Positions 51,025-61,801 of a stretch of 64,000 nucleotides of DNA are shown in pieces. Each line of letters opens with the position of its first letter. Position 1 is the stretch's first letter. Both the position numbers and the translations under genes were made by a program. The stretch lies in contig NC_079888.1 of assembly GCF_029227915.1 (NCBI RefSeq), forward strand, positions 17,648,001-17,712,000, read 5' to 3'. The notes under the pieces were generated by a model. It saw only the letters and a list, made by a program, of their open reading frames with translations. It searched no databases and was not told the DNA's origin. This stretch comes from Hydractinia symbiolongicarpus. Its lineage: Eukaryota; Cnidaria; Hydrozoa; Anthoathecata; Hydractiniidae.

Positions 51025-51507
51025 GTTTTTTTAGCTCTATAAACACAACACAGTAATTTAATTATCAACTCTGCACAGTAATATGTCTTCTTATTATCTT
51101 ACGCATCCAGTAATTCATTATTTATAAAATGGTTTAATAAATTTGGAGAGATTTATTTAAAGGTGGATTTTACAAATGATTTTATCACATTGCTGTTACT
51201 GTTTAGAAGGCAATATAGACAAATTCACTGTGTACAACTTCTTCGGTCAAGAATTGATTGGGAATAATTGAACAGCTATAACAATAAGTTTACTTTAAAT
51301 AAAAGACATTCTTTAGATCTTTTCAGCAACCAATTAAAACTCAACAAGGAGGTAAAAAAAACAATATACTGGAAAAAGAAAAAGGGCTTGTTTCATAAAA
51401 ATTGGAAGACAAGATTCGTGAAATGCATAGCGACAGCCTTGTCATCAGGTACCATTAAACTACACCCTTTACACATGCTTGAAAAAAATTGGGTGTGCCG
51501 TTTTAAA

Positions 51508-51726
51508 GGAGTCCCAGTGCATTTAAAGCTCCCATTTGAGCTACAGGTTGTGTGAACACAGCAATCGCTTAACTAGACAAACACCCGAGATATCACTCCT
51601 ATTCTCATGCTGAACGGTAAACAGAAAGATAGATTCAGACTTTTATAGTCTCTGGCATGACTCAGCTAGGGTTTAAACCAAAGACCTCACATAGTGGAAG
51701 TAAACGCTCTATTGCAAGGCGACCAC
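51508..51726 (-). mobile_element. SINE-like repeat, copy B, in WASHC4 5' UTR intron
   Basis: On the minus strand it begins GTCGCCTTGCAATAGAGCG, and about 40 bp on reads TTTGGTTTAAACCC, positions and sequence recalling A and B boxes of a tRNA-derived Pol III promoter. The partner copy is at 45691. tRNA origin is an inference. Confidence 0.55.
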
Positions 51727-51851
51727 GAATTATATTCTGCTTGTTTTGCTGAATGGTTAAGTGTTATAGTACCTCAGTGCAACTTCACATATCAAGTATT
51801 AAAAGTATAAAATAAAAATAGGCTCCATGGAAAAGAGAAAATATGACTTAC

Positions 51852-51990
51852 AACTTCGTTACCATGAAATTTAGCAACTCTCCAACTCTCCCCTCGGCAA
51901 CTACGTAATTACCCAACTTCACGACTCGAAATTTACCCATACTCATTGTGTATTATATTTTAGACAACAACGTTCCCGCCTGTAAATAGG
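51852..51990 (-). other. WASHC4: Probable WASHC4 5' untranslated exon
   Basis: On the minus strand a strong donor (GTAAGT, plus-strand acttac at 51846-51851) follows a short G/C-richer stretch. An acceptor (tttatag) lies about 15 nt upstream of the ATG at 51024. Together they imply a 5' UTR intron of about 0.8 kb and a transcription start near 51990. The start site itself is a guess. Confidence 0.45.
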
Positions 51991-53109
51991 TAAATTTTCC
52001 AAAGCTTACTTGTAATTTCTACTTTATTGAGCATTTAAAAATTCAATTTACAATAACAAAGCTTTTTTGTGCCCTTGGAGCACACCTTGGTGATGCCACA
52101 GTTTACTATGTGAGTCCTGCCATGTCTTGTGCTAGAAGAGCAACACCTTGGAGGATACATGACCAAAATAAAATCAAGTTTTAACACTATAATAAATTTT
52201 TGAAAATAACAAACTTTTTCACGAGGGTGCTCAAACACATGCAGATGGTAAACAAGAAACTGTGATGGAATTTCCCTTGCCCTGGGCTATTTTTCAAGGA
52301 AAAAGAAATGTTACCTAATGTTACTTTTATGCGAAGAAACAGTATGAAAAAGACCTCACTTCACTTCACCTAGCGCCAGCTTTTTTTGACTGCCAGGCAA
52401 TTGTTAAAGCCAAAAGGGCTGACCACGAAAAACGTAAATATTTAAAAAGGTGAGCTAGCTAGCTATAATCCACCACTTTTTAAACCTAGCTAGCTAGTCA
52501 CACACAAAAAAGTAAACAATAACAAACGTATTATTGTATTTCGCTTAAAAAATGGAGATGTCACATATTGCTGTAGCAAGATAGGCTAAAGCTACAAAGA
52601 TAAGTTTAATGCAAGGCTTCTAGCATCCCTTGCCTCCCTCTCTGTGTTGTCTGTTCCTTTCCCTCAGCAGAATCACGAGTTGACTTTCATTTATGCAGCG
52701 GGCTACAATCTTGGAATCAAATTACGCTGACGAAGCAAAACAATGAGATGTCTAGCTAAAATAAATAAGTGAAAAACTTGTGTCGTGTGTTCGCGGGAAA
52801 GTTTAAAACACTTTGCGAAATGTAAACAAACGTCTGGTTCGATTTTTTTCTGGTTTGTTTTGTTTTATGTAAAACTTTTTCTGACTTCTTAAGACTTTCT
52901 TTAAAGTGATATATTTTTGTGTTATATTTTTATGCAATAGGATTTTGGCGGCAATTTTCAGTTTTTAATTTTCAGAGCTGCTAACTAGCTAACTTCTTCA
53001 GCCATAATTTATTAGACTTGATGTGACTTTGGGCCCCAAAAACTAGCACGTGAACTTACTTTCTGTGCAAATAGTCTTAGAACGATGCCATAATATCATC
53101 AAAAATATA

Positions 53110-54051
53110 CAGTCGACGCTGGATATCGCGAACTATAAATAATGTATTTCGACTGCGAGAAATAACACTCTTCCAAACTTGACAAGACTGCTTCAACTTC
53201 GCAGCGAGCGTTTTTGCTGTGCTAGCGCTTTGCTAAAAAGTCATGACGATTTAGTCACTTTTATTGTGGTACCAATCCACGCCCTTAACACTCGCTGAAA
53301 AGATGAAAACAATTTCAAAAACTACATTTCGTTGACTTTCTAATAAGAAGGGTACTAGTCCGAAGCGAAATACCCGTATTTGTTTACGAAATTTTACGTT
53401 CTTGGAAAATGAGGAACGAAGGAGGAAAGAATATATGCTAACGTTTTTATCAAGAGATTTCACTTGGTAGCCATTTTTGAAATAAAGGGATTTCAAAAAT
53501 CCGAAATTGAAGAACATGATTCCATCAACAATAAAAAAGCTGAAAACTTGCTAGACTTCAAAAGGCAGATTAAGAAATGGAAGCCTACAGAGTTTCCTTG
53601 CAGGTTATGCAAAGTTTATGCACAGAACTTAAGATTTGTAACTATTTTTGGAGATCATTTAGCTCGTTTATGCATGTGTAAATAGACCCAGTTAATACTG
53701 TGGCTGTATTTTTATATTTTACTATTTATTTTAATGTAATTGTATTTTTCATACTTTTCTTAACCGAATTGAAATAAAGTAATAATAAATAATAATAAAC
53801 ATTCGAAGTCTCTTTTATGCAGCAATCAAACTTTTTATAAAATTGAATGTTTTTGTTCGAACAATAAGTGAAAAGTTGGAGATAACGTCATAAAACGAGC
53901 TGAAGGGACTGGAAAAATAGTTTGACAAAGCGAAAGTTCCAGATAACGGAATTTGAGAAAGTAATTCTGCCTACAAGAGATTGCAATGACTGAAGGAACT
54001 GAAAAAAAGTGAGAAAAGACAACAAAAGTTCGAGATATCGAGAGTCGACTA
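53110..54051. mobile_element. pogo/Tigger-like terminal-inverted-repeat element
   Basis: The left end CAGTCGACGCTGGATATCGC and the reverse complement of the right end (TAGTCGACTCTCGATATCTC) match over about 24 bp. Both sides are flanked by TA (53108-53109 and 54052-54053), the Tc1/mariner-pogo target duplication. The motif CAGTCGA-CTCGATAT-CGAAC is typical of pogo-like TIRs. Repeated aaagtt(c/g)gaga-type subterminal words occupy the last 200 bp. Length 942 bp, too short for a full transposase. Confidence 0.72.
53464..53685 (+). pseudogene. Unassigned ORF fragment inside pogo-like element
   Basis: A 73-residue open frame ends about 370 bp before the right TIR. It contains EFPCRLCKVYAQNLRFV, a Cys-x2-Cys pattern reminiscent of the C-terminal tail of some retrotransposon polymerases, and is followed by AT-rich aataataataaa. 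It may be a C-terminal remnant of a mobile-element protein. I cannot tell which family and do not assign a function. Confidence 0.3.
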
Positions 54052-54331
54052 TATGTGTTCCATTGCAAGTTTTTGGTCTTTAAAAGTGAGTCGGTACGGT
54101 CAGGCAAAATTCTTTAGCTGAAAATTAAAAAAAAATCAACTCCTTATGAAGTTTCTAATTTTGCAAACCAGATTTTAAAGGTAACGCTAACCTTGGAGGA
54201 GGTCCAAGCGCTAACCAAACTAATGACCTAAATCATGTCCTGTGCAAGAGGGTGTAGTAACAAAACAAATAATACTGCTATTATCTCTATTTAGTTTTTT
54301 GTGGAGAATGATACTAATTCATCTCATTTAA

Positions 54332-57300
54332 ATGAATTGGGTTGGTGGTGTCAGGTAAGTTCCTCACATTTTTTATAGAAAGTATATATAACAACTTGAG
54401 AAGTTAGAAAATTTTATTATTCTGCGTTACGACAAAAACACCGTAAATTCCGGGGCGTTATTTAATTGTTGGTTCATTTATTCGAGAAAGATGTGCTTAC
54501 ATTTAAAAAGCTAGTCTAACTTTCTTAATATTGTGTTCTTCAGAAGGAGTTAAGGTGCAACATTTCTTGTTGACTATCTTTTTGGAAAGATCAATTTGGC
54601 GTGTTTGTTGTTCAGTGACCAGCCAATGTTTTAATTATATTAATTGTATGAAACTTACATTACTCCAAAAAAGAGGAACTTTTGTTGGTCTAGTTTAGAA
54701 CAAGATATGCCTGGAAAACTAATTGTTTTTTTTTAAACTATCAGTTTTTATTTTCTTTACCTCTTTCTTGTCAGTGCTTTGGTGTTTAAATGATTTAAGC
54801 CTCGTGTTTGGTTAAATAGATGTAACCTGTACAAAAATAAAAGATAAGTTGAAATTAAAACGAAGAACTATATATTATATTATATTATTATTATATTATA
54901 TATTATTATTATTTTATATTATTATATAATATATATTATATATATTATATAAAATATTGAGGCAAAGCAGTTTTTCCGTCATTTTTCAATTATGGTCAAA
55001 AGCTTCACACGGTGAATGCTCCTCAGTCGGCAGGCTGCAAAGCTACTATTTTGCACGCACATTGGTACATACAGCGATTAAGACATGCTAGTCGCATTAT
55101 CTAGCACGCTCGCATTGCGGAATAATCCACGGCGGAATCCACGAAGGCCTTAAAATTTGTGGAAAAGTTCCATGTTGATGTCAGCAACAGTTAGCACATT
55201 TCCAGAGATTAGACGTGAATCTAAAAATAAAAATGGCTGTGAACTATGAAAGAGCTGTCTTTTATTTTAACTAGAATTGTAGCTATATCAAATCATCGTT
55301 CCGTCCGTCTTCAGATATCAAAAGAGAGAAAAGAAAACCTTTTCAATTTATATAAAGGTTCCTCTTTGTTAAAAATAAAACAGACAGCTATGATATACTA
55401 CCTTGTTAGGCCCTCATTTCATCATTTAAAGTTGTGACAAAAAATTAAAAAATGCACTGCGCTCGTAGTTGCTATATTAGATCTTTCCAAACTGCGTCTA
55501 TCCAAGACGTGCTAACTAAAAGATCAAACTTTAAAAGGGGAGTTTATTCGAGAAAGTAAACCTATTATATAGAGGAGAAATTTAACTATACAATAGCGAA
55601 TACATCCTATTTTCTTTTTTAATTTCAAAAGAAAAACAAGATCCTGTGTTTATAGTTGACAGCTTTAAGTTTAAAAAGCGCGCTCACTGAGACATCTAAA
55701 AACGAGGTCTTACCAAAGCCATGTGGTATAAACCTTACGTTGGTTAATTTTTGTGTGCATTAATTTTTGGGGACTTTTCGCGAAAATTAATCAACGCGAA
55801 ATTTTTTTAGTGTTGAAAAGACTAACGGCGAATGATTTATTTTTTGTTTCCTCTCCCTGTTAGTTATCATTCCTTTGCGGAAATTTACGCACGAGAAATT
55901 TTCAAGTCTACCCGAAAATGAAAGTTGCTTTGCTGTATTTATAGGAGTCGTTTACGGAAAAAGAATGACAAAAAGATTCAGCAGCAGTTCTTTGAGCAAA
56001 AAAGACAAGAAAAAAAATATGGTATTAAAAGAAAGTTTAGTCCCAAGAAAACAGAGGGGTTCAGTATCGGTCAAGATATGCTCTCTTTACAGACAGTACT
56101 AAAAGCACACGACTCAGACTTAAAAAAGAAAGGTACTATTTCCTTTATTTTTTGTGTCCCTTTTATATCAGCGTCCTTATCAAATATTCAAATAAGCATT
56201 ACGCAATATCGATCGAGATTTGAAAAAGTGACCATTGAGTTGCACCCAACCGCTTTGCTCACTGAGCTATCGGTTCAATTTTGAGACGTCTTTGTAATTG
56301 CATTTCCGCTAATTACGAGATTGAGTTCAGTACTGGTTCGAGTCAATTAGAGCATAGTTTCACTTTCTCCAATTACGACTACCTACTAAGCTGTGTGTTT
56401 AGAACACTGCCTTTGGCCTATTTCGAACACAGGCAAAGTATGAATCTATATAATAATACGCCAGTTCTGTCTGTCTGTCACTTTTGGAAAGTGGATAAAA
56501 TTTTTTTGATAAAGTCTATAAAACATCGCCTATAAGTTTGTTCTGTAAATTAGCAAACTTTGACGTTAGAGCAATATTGACGTCAAAGGATTAGTGAAGC
56601 CATTGCATTGCACTTTTAAAATTAAGGCTAAATAACTTGGAAACGGGTGGAAATAACAGACGTCATCTCCTGCGTGAGTAACTAGGGACTACCTGGGACC
56701 AATTTGGATAAGTTTCCCAAACCTGGGTCCCCGAATCCGTTTCGGAATAGACGGGTTGATGACGTCATCAAAAAACAAATCTTGATATATCTGCAACCGT
56801 TGGTCAAAAGTACATGATCCTATACATTTTCTTGATCAGCGTTTCAAGAGCTATAACATGAAGGCAACGGGTATACAAATTTCGAAAAAATAATTTTCTG
56901 TACTTTTATTAGGGACTTTGCTGACGTCAGCAAAATTTTTAAACCCGTAAATCTCATTAATCATTCATCAAAAGCACGTGATTACATACATTTTCTTGAT
57001 CAGCGCTTTAAGGTCTACACAATAAAGGCAACGTAAAAACGGGGTTCTAATTTTTTTGCAGATGGGTTGCTGACGTTATCAAAATTCATATGACGCTTAT
57101 TTTTTAATTTTATCCTGCTTCAGTGGATTTTCCACGGGCTTTATCGACTAGTCTCTTATAATAATACAGAGACTGTGTCTGTTGGTAACAGGCAAAGTGG
57201 ATATCGTCATTTCCCTTTGATGTCGCCGAAAAACTTAAGTCTAATATGTTAAATTTTCTGACGTTACGGCGCGACGTCAATAATACTACTTTAACGTCAA

Positions 57301-60300
57301 TATCCTATATTAAATTAATAAAGCCATTACAGTGCACCTAAAACTTAGAGGCCAAATAACTTGGAAACGAGGTGGTGACGTCAATGATTTTTCACCGCGT
57401 AGGTAACTAGGGAGCACCTAAGACCAATTTGGGTAATTTTCCAAAACCTGGTTCCCCCAATCCGTTTCGGAATGGACGGGTTGATGACGTCATCAAAAAA
57501 CCTTTAAACCCCAATATCTCTGCAACCGTTTGTCCAAAAGTACATGATCCTATACATTTTCTTGATCATCGTTTCAAGGTCTATACGATGAAGGTAACAG
57601 GGATATAAATTTCTGAAAATTTTTTTTTTTGCGTTTTAACGGGCCATTGCTGACGTCAGCAAAATTTTTAAACCCTTTTATGTCCTTTGTCGTTCGTAGA
57701 AAAGATATGATCCTATATATTATTTTGATCAGCGTTTCAATCTCTACACGTTACAGGCAACGAATAAACTAAATTTCGCCAATTTGTTTTTGGATTTGCA
57801 ATGCCGACGTCAGCAAACCAACTTTTTCAATGTCCTATTGCCTAAGTGGATTTTTCCACGGGTCTTTATCGACTAGTATTTATATAAAAGACTTAATGTG
57901 CTCATCCTTTTAACAAACACTTCCTTACTTTATTTAGGAGTTTACATTGAACCCAAAAAGCCACGTCACGTTGATTTGAACGGTAGTATGCACTCGCAAA
58001 TTAATCACAACAAATCAATATTATCAACATCTCCTGTTGAAGCTGAATCACAAATTGATTTTCATCGTGCTGACGAAAACCACACCCAGGCCCCTTTTTA
58101 TAGCCTTATTTATGAACACAGCAAGCCTACAGATGTCAGAAACCCTAAAAGACCGGGTGGATATTTCGTTGCTTCATCAACTCAGAAAGCAACACCCTGT
58201 CAAAATCATAGATTTCAACAAAGAAGTTTGAAGAACCCGATTACAGAATCTATTCCAGAAGAACGAAGCCCATCCAACAATTATTTCACTAAATCTTGCA
58301 ATTCTGAAATTTCTACCGATGTTTTATTAAAAAAGAAACCGAGCTATTTTAATTTATACAATAAACCAGTGGAACAAACGTCTTCCTTATTTTCTAAAGA
58401 TATTTTTCAAAGTAAAATTGATCAGTTGCAAGAGAAGTCAACTTCGAATTACTGCATAAGAAATTCCTTATTTCGTGGCGAAGTACCATCTCCGTTTTTG
58501 AAGAAGCTAGAAACAGAAAACAAGTTTAGTATGACCAAGAATAAAGATGTGTCTGTGTCCAAGTTATTAACCGAGGATGTCGAGGTTTGTGAAAGCTAAA
58601 AAATATATCAGCGAAAAAATAATACTGTTGATATGGGGTTAATAATTTTGTCACAAATTTTCACTTTGCCAAATGTTTTTTTAGCCCTAAACTTATTCAA
58701 ATTAATTCTGGACGACATTGATTTTTTAAATTCCTTACATTTTTAGATATTCAATCCCTACAGTAAACCTGGTCCGCATTCAAAATCTTTTAAAAATACT
58801 AGTAGTACCAGTCATGCTGTAGATAATCAATCAGAGAATATGGTACTGTTGTTATTATCTTTCCTTCGTTCGTTCGTTCATTCGTTCGTTCATTCGTTCG
58901 TTCGTTCGTTCGTTCGTTCGTTCGTTCGTTCGTTCGTTCGTTCGTTCGTTCGTTCGTTCGTTCGTTCGTTCGTTCGTTCGTTCGTTCGTTCGTTCGTTCG
59001 TTCGTTCGTTCGTTCGTTCGTTCGTTCGTTCGTTCGTTCGTTCGTTTGTTCGTTTGTTCGTTCGTTGGTTCGTTCGTTATTCTTACTAAAACTACTGTGG
59101 AATTTGTCGTCATTTACTTCGTCGCTTAATCTTTCTTCACCTATCAACAGGTTTCGCCAGTAACTCAAGACATGTCACCAGCAGTTTGTGATATGTCACC
59201 CAGCATCTGTAATGTGTCAGCTACGATGCATGATGATGATTCATCACGTAGAGAGATTCCATCAATGGCATCTGAAATGTCGCCGATAGCAAGAAGAAAA
59301 CTAAATAAGGTTCTAAGTTCTTTTTTCAACAAAAGGTTTTCACCTGAATTTCGAATGCTCTGCAGGCTTTTAAATGCGTCTTTTAGATGTAGTTTATTGT
59401 TAATTTTTATTCTTACCTATTCTTAGTTTTTTTGTTGATTTCTGTTAAAACACTTACATCTTTCTTCTCTTAGTTATTAGATGATGAAAGCAGTCATTCT
59501 GGCGGCAGTAGTGTGCATTCATCATCATCAAGTTTAAATTATTCTTGTAGTGAGCAGATCTTTATACGTTTTGTAGTTAGACTTTACGAAATGTTTGAGA
59601 CATTTAAGAGGTTTGTTCGTAGGTTGTGACAAGCGTATTTTTGTATTTCTTGAGTAAATCTGGAAATAGTTGAGCTGGTAATGCAAGTCAATGGTAATGC
59701 AGTATGCAGCAAATCGACTTAACGGTTGGACCTAAGTTTTTACTATAGTTGATAACAATCTAGCAGTTAAAAAATATAAAAAATTTGATATCAACTCAGT
59801 AAGTTTGGATCTGAGTTTTCTATAAAAGTTATATCCCACACTTTAGTGTTAGTTATTTGCAGATCTATTTAAAGAAGCTTTCACCTCGCATTTTTCAGAA
59901 AAAAGGTTTGTAGACATATTGCAACATACTAGCAGTGTTTAACATTGGTGGTTGCAATTACGAGCTGCGACGGGATGGATATTTCACGGGCTAACGATTA
60001 GTATTACATGATATTTAGGCTATTTGTCTGTCGGTGCTTCAAGAAACAGCGAAAGTAGTGAATCAAAGGAAGAGAATCAAGCAGGTACTAACTGTCATGA
60101 TAAATGCTCACCTGCGTTTACATTGGTGCTTTCCACCGTCGTTTCATTGACCTTTGCCTTCTTTAAATGATGGCTCTCTGATAGAATTGAGACGTTGATG
60201 CATAATCTCTATAATAATAGCCGTCGTCTGTCTGTCTCTGCGCGGACCCCCCCCCCCCCTGCTGAGTTAGAAAATCGTGCTACAGAAACACGAATATCAA

Positions 60301-61620
60301 ATGCCATATATTTTATCCACTTTGTTGCCACGGGTAAATATAATGGACGGGCGAACCCGCGGATTTTTCCACGGGCAACGACTAGTCTATATTATAATGC
60401 CCGTATACGTCTGTCTGTCACGCAAAATGGTAGCTTAGCTGCGCAATAGCGAGAAGCACGCAAAGCGGTATAAAAAGGACGGGCGAGCCCGTGGATTTTC
60501 CACGGGCTAACGACTAGTCTATATTATAATACCCGTATACGTCTGTCCGTCTGTCTGTCACGCAAAATGGTAGCTTAGCTGCGCAAGTAACGAGACAGTA
60601 TAAAAAGGGCTGGCGAACCGTGGATTTTTCCACGGGCTAACGACTAGTACATATGAATACAGGACTCGTGCTAAACAGGAAAAAACCCTGAAAATAAAAT
60701 GTACGCCATAAAATAAATACTAGGTTGTTGGAGTACGTCAAATAATTGAAGTTGACTAAAACGTAATCCGCCATCTTGCTTATGCACAAAATTTTCTTCT
60801 TTTTTGATAAGAATGTATTCAACTTAGATACGATTTTTTAGATCCAACTGAAAAGAAGAAAAAACATGCAAACAGTGAACCTGACTTAATGAAACAAACG
60901 AATATCAACAAAGAGAGGAGTACCAATGAAGATGACAATGAAGACAATCACAACGCAAAACAAATTGAAAATGCTAAAAACGGTGGCAATAACATCATAA
61001 GAGACCAAAAGGAAATCACCGAGAAAGCGTGTCGGGAACAGAGTATCGCTGAAACACAGTGTCGGGAACAGAGTATGGTGGAAACAGAGTGTCGGGAACA
61101 GGATAACGCCCAGACCAATCACTCTAGCCATACCAATAGCAATCAAGATGTTAAAAACACCCCTCAAAAAAAGATTCCGACAAATAGTATGCCAGCATCA
61201 CCTTGTGCAGATCCAGCTGGAAACGGAAATAAGACTTCGGGTGGTGATAATAACGAATACGTTTTGAAAGAGAACAAAAATGAAGTTTTTAATAGTGTTT
61301 CTTCTGCATCTCTCAGTAATGAAAATCATTCGTTGCATCAAGTCTCACCGAACCATGTCTCCACGATGGGTGAGTCAGTTGCGATTACCGATCCACAAGT
61401 ACGAAGTAATGATGTCTTAACACCTCTGACACAAGAAGCTACGACATGCTTTACTCTTAATAACATAAAGAACGTTTTTTCACTCGAAAACTACATAAAT
61501 AATCAACTACGTCTTTTAAAGGAAGAACACGGACTTATTGAAGAGAGACACAAAGTAGTTTTATCATATTTGCTGACATCAACAGGAACTGCTGGTGATG
61601 TTGGAAAAACTCAAGAATAA
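54332..61620 (+). CDS. REDIC1: REDIC1 (C12orf40) orthologue, meiotic crossover regulator
   Basis: Eight exons join in frame to about 676 residues (human about 650): 54332-54354, 55945-56132, 57938-58584, 58747-58842, 59151-59309, 59474-59546, 60019-60084, 60842-61620; all GT-AG. Exon 1 is only 23 nt and encodes MNWVGGV. Joined to exon 2 it gives VRSRLRKKNDKKIQQQFFEQ, matching the vertebrate N terminus (MNWVGGSRSR..., then a Lys/Gln-rich helix with YFE). SPKKTEGFSIGQDMLSL and KKPRHVDLN correspond to the SPVK...LDILNL and RKPTHVNMN blocks. The rest is low-complexity Ser/Asn/Glu-rich, with a three-fold CREQS repeat and a C-terminal helix (ENYINNQLRLLKEEHGLIEE). Human REDIC1 acts in meiotic crossover intermediates in germ-cell nuclei; function here is inferred. 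The first exon makes orthology convincing although the remainder diverges. Confidence 0.85.
54865..54965. repeat. TATTA/TATATTA low-complexity tract
   Basis: Irregular (tatta)n and (tata)n sequence in REDIC1 intron 1, self-complementary and prone to hairpins. Confidence 0.8.
56445..57151 (+). mobile_element. Helitron-like element, 0.7 kb, tandem copy 1, REDIC1 intron 2
   Basis: 5' TCTATATAATAATACGCCAG preceded by A. The 3' end is gtggattttccacgggcttt atcgaCTAG. It has the same termini as the 130-bp copies but a different interior of about 0.6 kb. It abuts copy 2 directly (CTAG|TCTCTTATAATAA). Sense to REDIC1. Confidence 0.75.
57152..57876 (+). mobile_element. Helitron-like element, 0.7 kb, tandem copy 2, REDIC1 intron 2
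   Basis: Begins TCTCTTATAATAATACAGAG immediately after copy 1 and ends ggatttttccacgggtcttt atcgaCTAG|T. The interior aligns with copy 1 across its length, for example gggttgatgacgtcatcaaa in both and the tttcttgatca blocks. It ends about 60 bp before exon 3. Confidence 0.75.
58863..59078. repeat. (TTCG)n microsatellite, about 54 copies
   Basis: Nearly pure gttc/ttcg tetranucleotide of about 215 bp in REDIC1 intron 4, starting 20 bp after exon 4. It creates long ORFs on both strands (FVRS and NERT repeats), which are artefacts. Confidence 0.97.
59966..60001 (+). mobile_element. Solo Helitron-like 3' end next to REDIC1 exon 7
   Basis: gacgggatggatatttcacg ggctaacgattag is a diverged 3' terminus of the same family without body. 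It ends 17 bp before the exon 7 splice acceptor. Confidence 0.5.
60204..60385 (+). mobile_element. Helitron-like tandem array, unit 1, REDIC1 intron 7
   Basis: Begins with a TCTCTATAATAATAGCCG-type end, contains a C13 run and a short unrelated insert, and ends gcggatttttccacgggcaa cgaCTAG. First of three head-to-tail units. Confidence 0.65.
60386..60517 (+). mobile_element. Helitron-like tandem array, unit 2, REDIC1 intron 7
   Basis: TCTATATTATAATGCCCGTA follows CTAG of unit 1 with no spacer. The body includes ggtagcttagctgcgc and ggtataaaaaggacgggcg. Ends with the hairpin and CTAG. Confidence 0.85.
60518..60647 (+). mobile_element. Helitron-like tandem array, unit 3, REDIC1 intron 7
   Basis: TCTATATTATAATACCCGTA follows CTAG of unit 2 with no spacer. 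Ends with the hairpin cgtggatttttccacgggct then CTAG|T. 130 bp, sense to REDIC1, about 195 bp before the last exon. Confidence 0.85.
61027..61116 (+). repeat. 30-bp in-frame coding repeat in REDIC1 last exon
   Basis: Three copies of tgtcgggaacagagtat plus about 13 nt encode CREQS-type decapeptides (CREQSIAET, CREQSMVET, CREQDNA). The period of 10 codons keeps the reading frame, so the repeat grew inside coding sequence. Confidence 0.85.
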
Positions 61621-61795
61621 GCAGAATCGAGACACAATTTCTCTCTTGTGAAGTATCATAAGGCTGCTTCCCATTGACGATCTTAGCACAGCTCGAGCAT
61701 GCGCATTAACATTTATCCCTGGCCGCAACTCTTGTATTTTGAGCAGCTTTGGCAGTTCAGACGAGTCAACTTTAAAATGTTCTATTTTAGCAACC

Positions 61796-61801
61796 AATAA
61801 A
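61796..61801 (+). other. Candidate polyadenylation signal of REDIC1
   Basis: AATAAA lies 176 bp beyond the REDIC1 stop codon, on the transcribed strand. A second AATAAA follows near 61909. Which is used is unknown. Confidence 0.4.

Larger units (their letters stand above)
51991..54331. other. Head-to-head intergenic region between WASHC4 and REDIC1
   Basis: About 2.3 kb separates the likely WASHC4 start from the REDIC1 ATG. It contains a pogo-like element (listed) and otherwise AT-rich sequence without recognised genes. Promoters of both genes must lie here, but no TATA or other element can be assigned with confidence. Confidence 0.55.

Noticed and set aside
58799-59168. ORFs on both strands with FVRS or NERT tetrapeptide repeats
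   Set aside because: Produced by the (TTCG)n microsatellite in REDIC1 intron 4.
54332-61620. DMRT and REDIC1 as a sex/meiosis gene cluster
   Set aside because: They are separated by about 36 kb holding unrelated genes, with no shared element that suggests co-regulation.
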